Of a stretch of 64,000 bases of DNA, positions 47,010 through 58,332 are shown one piece after another. Position numbers and translations under genes: made by a program. The first letter of the stretch is position 1; every line of letters begins with the position of its first letter. This stretch comes from Gossypium raimondii (lineage: Eukaryota > Streptophyta > Magnoliopsida > Malvales > Malvaceae), in NCBI RefSeq assembly GCF_025698545.1, contig NC_068569.1, positions 13,454,001 to 13,518,000 of the forward strand, in the 5' to 3' direction. The notes beneath the pieces were generated by a model. That model worked only from the letters and a program-made list of their open reading frames with translations, was not told the DNA's origin and made no database searches.

Positions 47010-49739
47010 TATAACAGCCTAATGTTCAGTGGTGTCGGAAACAGTGATTCGAGATCACTAAATCTGACCAGTGAGTTTTAAAATTTAATAAATTAATAAC
47101 TATGGGTCAAGTGTGAATTTAGAAGAATTTTTGAATTAGTGAATTTTGTGATTTAAAAAGAATTCAATAGGTAAATTGAGTCTAAAACGAGGTATCGAGA
47201 CCTCAAATTCATAAGTCGAGCCATAAATATTATTAGAAATATTTATGGAGTGTCATTGAGTTAGTATAAAAGTTTCGTTAGAAAATTTTAACGTTTGGAT
47301 GGTCAATTAACTAAAAAGGACTAAATTGAAAATAGTGTAAAATTTGTTAAATTGTGATTAAATAGCTTAAGTGACTAATAAGGAGGGATTTAAAAGACAA
47401 TTAGACCCAAATTATATGGGCTGGATGGTTGGGCAAGAAAAATCAGCAAGAAAGTAAGGAGAAACAAGGGCAAAATTGGAAATGTTACAAATTAAATATA
47501 TAAAACAAAGATAAAAGTGAAAAATCTAGAGATTTCTTCATAATTTATCAGAAAAAACGCCATAGGAGGTCTGAAACAAGCTTATTTCTCATATTTTATA
47601 CCATGTGAGTTCAATTCTTGCTTTTTTTCTTTGAAATTTTTATGTTTTGTGACTTTTACAACTAGGTCCAACTATTGAATTCATTAGTTTTTGATTCCAT
47701 GGGTGATTTTTTAAGTTACCATGAATAAGTTCTGGAATTTTATGATTAATTATAATATATTTTAAGCTTTAATTTCATTATATTATGATTTTATTAAGTG
47801 ATTTTAGTAGAAAATGATTTTAGGACCTAATTGTGAAAAGTTAGGAATTGGGGTTTTGTACTGAAATTATGAATACCAAAGGATGTATAATAGCCTAAAA
47901 TGGTTAGATAAATTATTATTTGAGGAAAATTTGTTCAATTGAAGTGTTAATTGAGTAGGGACTAAATTGTAAAAATTGTAAATTTTAGGGTAAAGTGTAA
48001 TTTTGAAAATTGAAGGGCATAAATTGCGAAGTGAATTAGTATTGAAATAGATGCTAATGAATGGAAAAAATATTTATATTGTAGATCAGGAATTCGAAGA
48101 TAAATGCGGAAAAGAAAAAATATCAAACTAGTTCCTGAAATATTACAACTCCTACAAATTGGCCCAGGTAAGTTCATACGACTGAACTTTTATGATTAAT
48201 TGTTAATGTGGGAAAGATATATTGTATCAATTCTTATATTGTTGTTGAAATATGATTATGGTAAAAATGAGAAAAAAATGAGATTGTTAGTTCAAATTAA
48301 GGGATATCTAGGATTGAGTACATACGTTTAGTAACCAGTGATGAATTGACGAATAAGTCCATGGTGGATCCATGGCAAAGTGTGGAATGTAGGTATGGTA
48401 TTTTAGTAAAGAAAACTATACTGAGTTGTGAAAAGTAGGTATGGTATTTCAATGAAGAAAACCATACTGAGTTATAGCATTGTAAAATATTCAAGCAAAT
48501 CGTGGCACTGGGCAAACGATGTACTCAAATCCGTAAGACGATCCTCAAATTGACAAGTATTTGTAAGTGCAATTGAAGCTAAATGTTGGAAATAAGTTGA
48601 TATCTGATATTGAGATCGATTGAGTAAATTTATTGTTTGAGATTGTGGTTGGCAGGAAATGTTGAATTATACTTGTTTATTAATATTGTTAGTGAAATCT
48701 TGATAAGATTTTATTATGGGCCTATGAACTTACTAAGCTTTCTGTAAGCTTACTCCTGTGTGTTTAATGTTTTTTGTAGATTGATGTGAAACCGGTGGAT
48801 CGGATCAACACATCAGGGCACACTATCCAGATTACTTTGGTAAATTTTATTGTGCATCAGAAGGTTTATATGGCATGTATAGGGTTTAATTGAAAGGAAG
48901 TGAAGGTGTTATAAACTTGGTTATTAAATTTTTTTTTACTAAAATGGTTTTGGACAGCAACAGTAGTTTGATTTTGAAAAATCACCAAAAATAGTGAAAA
49001 TTGAATTAGAAGCTTAATGAGATATGAAATTAAAGATAAATGAGTCTATTTTCACATGAAAGAAATAGAGTAAGCAAAAGAGTTATATATTTTTATATAT
49101 TTGAATTTTTGTGAGACAGAGTAAGAATGGTTTTTGAAGTCCCCTGTTCTGATTTAGAAAATCATTAAAAATTGTACAGAAAAATTATGAGTTATAATTT
49201 ATATGTCTAGATTCTTTAGTGAGTCTATGTTCAATAGAAACAAGCAGAAGCACCATATGAAGTCTATACAATAAGATAATTGATTTTTAGTGAATAGAGG
49301 TCAGAACCGTCAGACAGTGAAACATGGGAGACTTTAACGAATAAACTATACTAATTGGATAACCCAAAAATTTTGGAAATTTTATGGTAAGAATATATAT
49401 GAGTCTAGTTTCAAGAAAGATTTACAGATCTAAATTTCGAGTTTCGTAACTCGAGTTATAATTAAATTTGTGACAGTTATGCAGGTGGACAATTTTATTA
49501 TGGTGAAATAAAATATTTTGATTTGTATAAGTATTCAGAAAATTTTTAATGTTCCCGGTTTGGACCCAAATCGTTTATGTTGTATGTTTTAGGGTTTCGA
49601 TTACTCTTTCTAGGGACATATTGGTTAAACGCGAGCGAATTAATTTTAAAAGTAAATTTTTATGCTTCGAACTGGTGAGTTAAGTCAGGTAACGCCTCGT
49701 GCCCGACTCCGGCAAAGGTCTCGAGTAAGGGGTGTTACA
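47010..49739 (+). mobile_element. LTR element C, innermost and youngest insertion of the nest
   Basis: Starts TATAACAGCC (TG changed to TA) and ends AAGGGGTGTTACA. A perfect 5-bp target duplication TCATC flanks it (47005-47009 and 49740-49744). Length 2730 bp. Its opening and most of its body differ from A and B, so it is another subfamily. It holds the 520-bp module also seen in the LTR at 21280-24246. No gag or pol frame is present. Confidence 0.87.
48945..49475 (+). repeat. shared LTR module, copy 2
   Basis: Matches 22920-23460 over about 520 bp, by eye 75-80 percent identical, while sequence on either side does not match. Confidence 0.75.
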
Positions 49740-50424
49740 TCATCCTTGTTATTGTTATTCTTATGAAATACATTACTAACTTGTTTGTTGAGTTTATTTG
49801 TGTTAGACTATTTTCCAAATTGTTCTGGATGTAATTTTATATGCTTACCTTAAGCATAAATGTATGGTAAGTTAATTTCTGTTATACGAACTTACTAAGC
49901 ATTATATGCTTACTTTGTTTTATTTTCCTCTGTCTTGTAGTGCTTAGAGGCTCATTGGGTTGGAAATTTGGCGGAGATCACTCACACTATCCACCGGCCC
50001 ATTTCGGTACAATTATGAAACTAATTTTGGTTATAATGGCATGTGTAGGCTAACTTAGCCATTGTTGGCATTTTAAATATTTTGGTTGTAACTAGCCATT
50101 GGTATGACTTGTGTTTGGTACATTTTAAAATGTACATATATATGGCCTTAACCAGTTTGATGTGTGAAATTGAAATGGTTTAATGATGGTAAGCATATGG
50201 ATGAATGGATGAAGATATCATAATTGATAAAGTATGCATAAATGTGAATTTTGATCAATTAGGTAAGATTGAATATATGAATACATTTGATGAAATATCA
50301 TGCATAAGACCTGGTTTTGACTTAGTTTAAATGTCTTGAATTGGTTGGTGAATGTGTTTAAGTGTTTATGTAGGTGGAAGGTGCAATTAAGTGAATAATA
50401 AGGCTTGAAAATGGTCTTATTTTG

Positions 50425-50745
50425 TCCACACGGGCAGAGGCACGGGTGTGTGTCTCAGCCGTGTGTGACACAGGACTTAACACATGGGCGTGTGTTCTGG
50501 CTGTGTGTCCCCTGCATCTTAAAAATTTCAAAACAAAATGCTCAGATTTGATCACACGGCCTAGCACACGAGCGTGTGGCTTGGCCATGTGACCCCTGCA
50601 CCTAATTAATGAAAATTAAAATTTTCACACGGCCTAACACTCGGTCGTGTGACCCAAGTCAGAGAGTTACACGACCTAAGACATGGGTGTGTCACTTGGT
50701 CGTGTGAGCCACATGGGCTGACCAGACAAGCGTGTATGTCTTGCA
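50425..50745. repeat. CACACGG/CGTGTG quasi-palindromic repeats in element B
   Basis: GC-rich units such as CACACGGCCTAGCACACGAG followed by CGTGTGGCTTGGCCATGTG recur several times. Each unit is nearly self-complementary and could form hairpins. This repeat type is frequent in cotton gypsy LTRs. Confidence 0.85.
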
Positions 50746-51804
50746 CTTTAGAAAAATTTTGAAATTTCACGAAAAATTATCTGAGATTCCGATTTAGTCT
50801 CGATTTGTTTCTAATGTATGTTTTGGGCCTCGAGGGCTTATATAAGGGACGATATGATTAATTTATTATTAATTTTTTATATGAATGTGAAGTAATATGA
50901 AATATTTGAGTTTGGTCTATAAACTCCGGTACTGCTCCTAAACCCTGCTCCGGCAACGAATATGGGTTAGGGGTGTTACAACTCGTGTATCCATTGATAT
51001 TTTAAATAATTCAACGGGAAAAAATCCTGACATGAGAACATATGAATCCAAATTGAATCATTACTCGTATATATATATATGAAATACATGGAACTTGACT
51101 TTTGATGAGCTCATCCTTATTATTGATATTCACATGAAATAAATAACTGACATGTTTGGTGAGATTATGTGCTTAGGCTTTTGGCCAAGTTGTTGGAATG
51201 TGTTTGTATACTTACCGTAAATGCAAATGAATGGTAAGATAATTTTCGTTATACGAAGTAAGATAGTTTTCATTATACGAACTTACTAAGCATTAATTGC
51301 TTACTCTGTTTTATTTCTTTTGTTTTATAGTACTAAGAGGCTCATAAAGGTTGGAAGTTGGTTAGAGCTACATCACACTATCCTCAACTCGCTTTGGTAT
51401 AAATAGCAAACTTTCTTTTGAGTATAATGGCATGTATAGGCTAAAGTGGTCAAGGATGGCATGTATGTGTTTGGTTGGAATTAGCCATTGGTATGACTTG
51501 TAAATGGTATGTTTTTATATACTGAATGGTCTTAATATGTTTAATGTGTGTTTGGAATGGATGATTAAGATTCTTGAAAATCATATAGGCATATTAGTTA
51601 TGATAGTAAAATTGATAGAACATGCCTATATGTACATATGGTATTTTGGTATGTATAGATACTTGAACATATGTGTTGATGTCTTACATAAAAATTATTT
51701 TGGCTTGGTTTGAATGATTTATATTGGATTGGGAATGTGTTTAAATGTTAATGTAGGTGAAAGACAAGTTTGGGTGAGAAATAAGGTTTGGAAATGACCT
51801 TATT

Positions 51805-52225
51805 TTGTCCACATAGGCAGAGACACGGGCGTGTGTCTCAGCCGTATGTGACACATGGCCATGCGCACGGGTATTTTCACACGGTTCGGCCGTATGTCCC
51901 CTGCATCTTTAAAATTGCAAAACAGAATGCTCAGGTATTTTCACACGGGCAAAGATACAAGCGTGTATCTCAGCCGTGTGCGGCACACGGGCGTGTGACT
52001 TGGCCGTGTGGCCCCTGCACTTAATTATGTAAAATAAAATGTTCACACGGCCTAGCACACGGGCGTGTGGCTTGGCCGTGTTACTTAAGTCAGTAACCAC
52101 TCTAATTTGGACACGGGTTGAGACACGACCATGTGTCCCTATTTCGAATGTCCACACGGCTTGAAACACGGGCGTGTCTCTCGGCCGTGTGAGACACACG
52201 GCTTGGCCACACTAGTGTGTGTCCC
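51805..52225. repeat. CACACGG/CGTGTG quasi-palindromic repeats in element A
   Basis: Same unit type as in element B (for example CACGGGCGTGTGGCTTGGCC), with about ten copies. The short open frames on both strands here are translations of the repeat and not genes. Confidence 0.85.
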
Positions 52226-52455
52226 TTGCACCTTAGAAAATTTTTGAGATTTTGCAAAAAATTCTTTAAGTTCCCGGTTTAGTCCCGACTTGTTTTAAAT
52301 GCATATTTTGGGCCTTGAGGGCCCATTTAGGGGAGAATATGATTGATTTTGGATATGAATAATTATATGAATCAACTGTATTTGTTCTGTAAACTCCGAT
52401 AATGCTCCGTAACCCTGTTCCGGCAATGGATATAGGTTAGGGGTATTACATTATA

Positions 52456-54700
52456 AAGCTGACAAATCATCTAAAGATAAACCGGAGAGATGATGTTCAT
52501 AGTAGATCAACTGAGGTCTTAGTTAACCTGCCTTTGTTTGATTTCCGGGATGATAATCACTAAGAGGTTTTCATAGATCGGGTTGGGTTTATGCATGATA
52601 TTAACACATTTTATATTTGTTTAAGTTCGGTATGAAAAATGAGCTTAAAATTTTGTTCAAATCTGTCTATATTTGTAAATGGTTAACTGAAATTTATTTT
52701 AGACATGTCCATATTATTTTTTAAAAAAATTTAAAAGATATTTTTATTTAATATTTAATATTTGTATATATTTTTATTTATTAAAATTATATATATAGTC
52801 ACTTAACATTATTTTAATGTTAACATCATAATAGTATTATATACTACTATATTTTTAATTTTTATGTATTATAAATTACATAACATATAAAAAATATCAT
52901 GATGTAAATTATTACTAATTTTAAAACGGGTCAGGTTGGGCTCAAAGCTTGAATGTTTAAGCTCGAGCTTAACTCATATTTTAAAAGTGCCTAATGTTTT
53001 TGTTCAGATCTTCTCAAAATTTAAATAGGCCTTTGAGCTTAAGCAAGTTTTCTGGTCCATGAATAGGTCTAGTGATGACCTAATAAATATCTTGTCTTGG
53101 TTGCCAAACCCCAAAGAATCAAGGAATCTTGCTTCTTTTATCGCAAACTCCATTTGATCCTTGCACTATAAACAAATCAAATAAGGTCAAATTAGAACAA
53201 AGTTAACATTTGATATTTAAAATTTGACATGAAAATTTATTATTATTTTATTTACAGTTCAACTCCAAAAAAAAATACTTTATCTGCAGAACCATAAAAG
53301 AAATTCAAAATATAATTTTGTTAAACAGTAAAAGTCATTCTTAAATAATAAATATTAACTTTGTTCCAATTTAGTGTAGTTTAATTCTCTTTTATAGAAT
53401 ATTACATTTAATAGTAGATGAATTGAATGGAAGTTGCTAAGTACATTCACTTGTAATAAACTAAACAAATATACATATAACTTGGCCCCAAAATTTAATG
53501 CTAAAATCTTGATTGTAAGAATCATAGTTGAGAATTGATTGCTCAATCGATATCATAAAATTAAAATTAAGTAAAAATCAATTTAAAATGCCAAAAAAAT
53601 TATTCCAACTAGTTAAAACTATTTTAAATATTTAATTTTATTATTTCTATTTATTTGTGCTTATTAACTTTCGCATAGAATTTTTAGATTTATATATATT
53701 ATGATTCACCAGCTGAATTACTAATCTAAATCTCACAATATCCACAACTAATCGTCACCTTGGAAGCAATTGACAACCACCATCAAAGTAGCCGACTGCC
53801 ATCATCGTCCCCAAATCCATTTTTTGCCATTTCTTATTTTGTCTATGGATTGAGCTAATCATATTCGGGTCAAGCCCCTATATATATATATTATATTTAC
53901 TCAAATTTAGTCTAATATAAAATATAAGTCTCAAAATTTGTTTAGTCTCATTCATGTTTACAAATGATTAAGCAAAACTTGTATTAGACTTGTTCATATT
54001 ATATTTAATTTAATATGTTTTCTTTTTATTAAAATTTTAAACATGAACGACTTCATATTTTTAATGTTTACATTATATAATATTATATTTAATTTATACA
54101 AATTAAATTTAAAATATATATAAAATAAAACACAATAATATACCAAGTTAAACTTGAATTTTGAGTGTTGAAATCCAAACTTGATTCATATGTTAAAGAT
54201 TTTATCCAAATATTATATTTTTATTTAAACTCTCATATTTTATGAATAAACCCAATAACTTCACCATATCAATCAAGTATACTCATGAGATTTATTCTCG
54301 TCGATAACTTAATCCCTCCTCTGATTCTTCCAATTCAACTCAAAATGTTTTCTCTTTTTCCTCCAATGCTGCTGCTCTTTGATCTTTTTATTCTGTTTAT
54401 CTTATGATTTTTTAAAAAATTGAAGTATGTTGTAATTTTCTTGCTATAAAATGTCAGTAATTGATACCATTGGACACATTTGAAATAAATACGAAAGGAA
54501 AGAAAATAAACAAAGAGAAATAACATTTTTAGAGTGATTCTACATTTGAAATAAATTTTAAAATTTATTTTAAAATTTTCAAAAAATATTTTCGGTAAAT
54601 GGAACCTGAATATTTTAAAGTTTAAACCAAGGTAGCTCACTAAATATAAAAAAGAAGGTCACTTATAGATGTTAATGCGGATGAGTAGAAATAAAAGTAG
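52456..54700. other. AT-rich spacer without a gene
   Basis: No coding or repeat structure supported apart from scattered AT-rich words. Confidence 0.45.
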
Positions 54701-55595
54701 AATTTTAGAAATTAAGTGTTGACGTATGTTGACCGACCAAATGTATAGGAATAGGACCCACCCTTGTTAAATATATGCAACAAAAGCCGTCAGCCTCCAA
54801 ATTGGAAGAACAAAGCAATGGCTGCTGTTAAATCTTTTATTATCGTCCGCCCAATACCACCAAAGTCCAAACTCATATCCACCTTACACGTGCCTCATCT
54901 ACCCACAGATGAGCAAACACCAAAGTTGCTAAAATGAAAGCAGACCGACAAAGCCGACTTGGACCGACCATATCTCCACCATCACCACTCAAGTTGCTTC
55001 TCACCTAAGCTCATTTCTCTACACGTGTACATTCCCAACGGCTATTTTTTTTTGTTTAACCGCGAAGGCAATATATTAAATTCTCTCTCTCCCGACACGC
55101 ACGCGGGAGCGAAAATTAAAATTACAAAAAAAAAACAGAAAATTTATTTATTTTTGGGGTTAAATAATCCAGTAGGTTCTAGATTTAAATTATTAAAAAA
55201 AAGCTAAAATCGCGTAGATATTTCTGTTCTTTTTAAAAAGAAAACCGCTTTTTTACCGGAAGTTTACATTTTTAAAGCAACTCTGTTTATAGAAGGCAGT
55301 TATTGGTTTCCTTTCTTTAGCAGCACAACAGTCAGTTCTTTTCTCTCAATTTTAGGGTTTTATCTGATCTCTATAATCTAATCCATCAGTTTCCTCTGCC
55401 TTTTCTGCTTCTCTAAAGATCCTTTTATTTCGTTTTGAGGTATAAGGTAGTTTCATTAGCTCTTCTTAGATTCTCCTCTGTATAGATATTTATTTATATT
55501 CCATTTACTGATTGTAAAATCTAGTCTTTTAAGTCTCTTATTTGAGTGGGGTTTGGTTCTGATTATCAAAAGACTTTTAACAGTTGGAGTTGGAT
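54701..55595 (+). promoter_or_regulatory. promoter and leader of the FBS-type F-box gene
   Basis: Two W-boxes (TTGAC at 54719-54723 and 54729-54733) lie 10 bp apart. Two G-box/ABRE cores (CACGTG at 54887-54892 and 55022-55027, both as ACACGTG) follow. A telo-box-like TTAGGGTTT is at 55352-55360. WRKY and bZIP sites suit a stress-induced gene. The leader probably starts near 55310; its exact start is not known. Confidence 0.5.
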
Positions 55596-56360
55596 ATGGA
55601 AATGGCTTTGAGCAAAGTACGGAGTACTTCTTCATTGAACTTGAATCACGGTGGAGTAAATGAGGAGGAAGAGTTACGGTTAGGGTTTGTGAGACGCACG
55701 CTTGGATTAGGGAGGAAAAGGGTCGGCATATCAAATGAGATGGAGGATTTTTCGCCTCTTGATTCCTCTGCAGCCAAACTTCCACTGTTGAAAAGGCAAT
55801 GCAGTGAGAGGATAGTCATGATAGTGACGTTTGATGATTACCATGAAAAATCATCTCTTGAATCACTTCCTCAAGATCTTCTTGTGAGTGCTAAAAAAAC
55901 CCATAGCCTCAATTGTTGTTATTAGTTTCTATTTTTGGATTGAATTGTGATTAATGAGAAAGATTTTTGCTTTTCCTATCTGCAGATTAGGATTATTTGT
56001 GGTGTGGACCATGAAGATTTGAAGCGACTCTTAATTGTTTCCAAATCAATCAGAGAAGCTGTGAGTATAGTAAAATCATTTAATTTGGATTGTAAACTGT
56101 TCACTTCCTGCTTGTTAAGTATTTTAACCTGATTTTGACTCTGATTGTTCCATTTCTTTTCTCAGACTGTAATTGCAAAGCAGTTGCATTTTGCTTATAG
56201 CACACCAACAAAGGTCAAGGCTTTTCGAACATCCATTGATTTCGAGGAACCAAGTGAATTGCACGAGATTGAAGCTCCAAATGCACCGAGGCAATGGAGG
56301 TCTCATAGGTCAATCAACCGGAATAAACTGGCTGATATTTCAGTGGCATTGTTTGCTTGA
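55596..56360 (+). CDS. FBS-type (F-box stress induced) F-box protein, 3 exons, complete
   Basis: A small plant F-box protein of the FBS1-FBS4 group, SCF-type adaptors; FBS1 is wound-, ABA- and stress-induced and binds 14-3-3 proteins. Exons are 55596-55883, 55986-56060 and 56166-56360, giving 185 residues, about the length of FBS1. The N-terminus carries ELRLGFVRRTLGLGRKRVG (about residues 28-46), a conserved family block. The F-box is LESLPQDLLIRIICGVDHED and LKRLLIVSKSIREA, residues about 89-121. The C-terminus has HFAYSTPTKVKAF and APNAPRQWRSHRSI. The first ATG in frame (55596) was used; a TTG further upstream is not a start. The gene lies beyond the nested LTR block, and its promoter has W- and G-boxes. 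Which of FBS1 or FBS2 it matches is not settled. Confidence 0.9.
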
Positions 56361-58067
56361 CACGAAGAAGATTGTAAATAGCCTGTAGAAATAGTAGTAG
56401 TTGTTGTAGATTAAAAGGGGATTGATTAGTGGATCTGGTTGTCGGATCATTGTACATGGGGTAAGATTCTAGACAAGCAATTTCTTCAAATGTTTCGTTG
56501 AAGATACATGGTTGCTTTTTAGCTCGTTTTTGTATCTTTGTGTACATGATAGAAAGAAAGGGAGGTTCCAGATTCGGGTGTATTTGTTTGGAGGGCAATC
56601 TTTACCCTTCTGATTTGATAAAGTTGATTCTAAAAATATAATAAATGCAGACATTTCCTCGTATAAACTATAGTCTTGTTTTGTTTACTGGATTATGGTT
56701 AGATATACCTTGAAGTTCTAAAGATCAAGCATAATCTTACCATGTTCTCAGAAAGAAAGTTTCTTGGTAGATTTCAGTTGCTAGATTTTGTGATAAATTG
56801 TACAACTTTGAAGCTGAATCAAAGAGGGGATTTCATGCTTTACTGTTTAATAATGGTGTACAAACATGTCCATTCCTTACTGATATCATCTGAGGTCTTT
56901 CTATAAAAACTGCTGTGCCGGTACCATTTCTTGAGGAAATCTTGAATGGCTTGCCTTTGATCAAAGACATTTCCAATCTATTTTCTTGTGATTTATGACA
57001 GACCATAGATTAATGAATGGGAAATGTATTTCTAAATCTTCTTCCTATATGGGATGAACAACTATTGAAGAGTTTGAAATCCATTGAAAATTTTCAAATT
57101 TTGACTAAAACTTTGTCAAGTAAAAAAGGCAATGAACAGAGAATGAATTGAGGTGTGTGTGAACTGTGAACTAATATGGCTATTGGTTGCAAAATTGTGG
57201 AAATCTTGATTTCAGCAATAAAAAATTAATTGATTTTTAATGCTGGTAATATTTTGAAGAAGGCTTTATAGTTTAGTCTGCAAATTGTCTGTCACTGTTA
57301 AATGTTGATAATAAATTTTACCTTATTTTTATTTGGATTAGGAAAGTGATAAATGGTATTGTTAATGGTAATTTTTGCACAAATTTGGGATTGAGCATCC
57401 GTTAGGATTGTCTTTAGTACATAATTTTGTTTATTCAAGTAAGTCGAGAAAATAATTTTATAAAAAATTCGAATATCTCGTTTTTAAATTTTGGGCAGAA
57501 CTTAGATCACCAAAAAAGCAATATCCAATCTAATTGCATTTAAATGGATTCTACTTGCATTATGAAAGTGATGATACTTTTTTGCACAAATTTCAATTGA
57601 TTGTGGCATTGTTATAGAATCTGTTTAAGGGTCCATGTTTAATACAAGTCAAAGTGCAAAGGGAAAGGCCTCTCTTTTTAGTGCTTACTTTACCAGCTTG
57701 TTAATGCAGAACATCATAAGCCTGATTTGAACTTAAAAGAGAATCCGATGTTTTTTTATCTATAGTATCACCATGTCTTTATCTTTACAATTTAATACGC
57801 ATCTTATTTTAGAAACTGTTGCTAAGATTATGTCATCCGACTAATCTCATTTCTTGCTACATACTTTGCTTCACATTAGCAACGCCATTTCGAGATAAAT
57901 CTTAAAACTAAACATCAACTTTAGTTTAATTTACAACATGATACATAAGTTTTAATTTTATATAATTCTAAACATCGAACTTTTATTTTTATCAATTGAA
58001 CACATTTAAAAAAAAAAAAACTCTACTTGCTTATTTCATTAAAGTTTACGCATTACATTTGTTTGGG
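56361..58067. other. 3' UTR of the FBS gene and gene-free spacer
   Basis: The first few hundred bases are probably 3' UTR. No other gene is supported; the minus-strand frames here are shadows. Confidence 0.45.
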
Positions 58068-58332
58068 TAAATGTACCGAGAGGTCCCTCTACCGATCAAA
58101 TTAGTTCCTCTACTATTAAATGGATCAACTTAGTCTCTATACTGTTAACATAGTTAATATTTTTAAAGCAATTGAAAAAAAATTTCAAGTTATTTTTTAT
58201 ATAGTAAAGATTGATTCTATTACAATTTAAGCTTATTTAATTCTTTTTAATAGTGTAAAGATTAAAATAATGATTTTAATACTGAAGAAACTAATTTAGT
58301 CCAATCCCTGTAATATAGGGACTTTTAACCCA
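58068..58332. mobile_element. foldback MITE, about 265 bp
   Basis: Left words GAGGTCCCTCTACCGATCAA and TAGTCTCTATACTGTTAAC pair with the complement of the right words AATAGTGTAAAGATTAAAAT and CTAATTTAGTCCAATCCCTG. It is short, decayed and non-coding. Confidence 0.5.

Larger units (their letters stand above)
45229..50980 (+). mobile_element. LTR element B, inserted in A and interrupted by C
   Basis: Left part 45229-47009 starts TGTAACAGCCCA; right part 49745-50980 ends GGGTGTTACA. A perfect 5-bp target duplication ACTCG flanks it (45224-45228 and 50981-50985). Its own length is about 3.0 kb. It aligns with A along most of its length, so a member of one family landed in a relative. No coding region. 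Confidence 0.88.
43498..52450 (+). mobile_element. LTR element A, outermost of three nested insertions
   Basis: Left part 43498-45228 starts TGTAGCACCTCG; right part 50986-52450 ends GGGTATTACA. Flanks TTATG (43493-43497) and TTATA (52451-52455) agree at four of five bases. Its own length without the insert is about 3.2 kb, with no gag or pol, so it looks like a solo LTR or a large non-autonomous unit. It contains the GAGCTTCCCGTTAT repeat cluster on the left and the CACACGG/CGTGTG cluster on the right. Element B splits it. Confidence 0.82.

Noticed and set aside
51788-52199. Plus and minus frames rich in HGRV and HARV
   Set aside because: They are translations of the CACACGG/CGTGTG repeats and occur on both strands.
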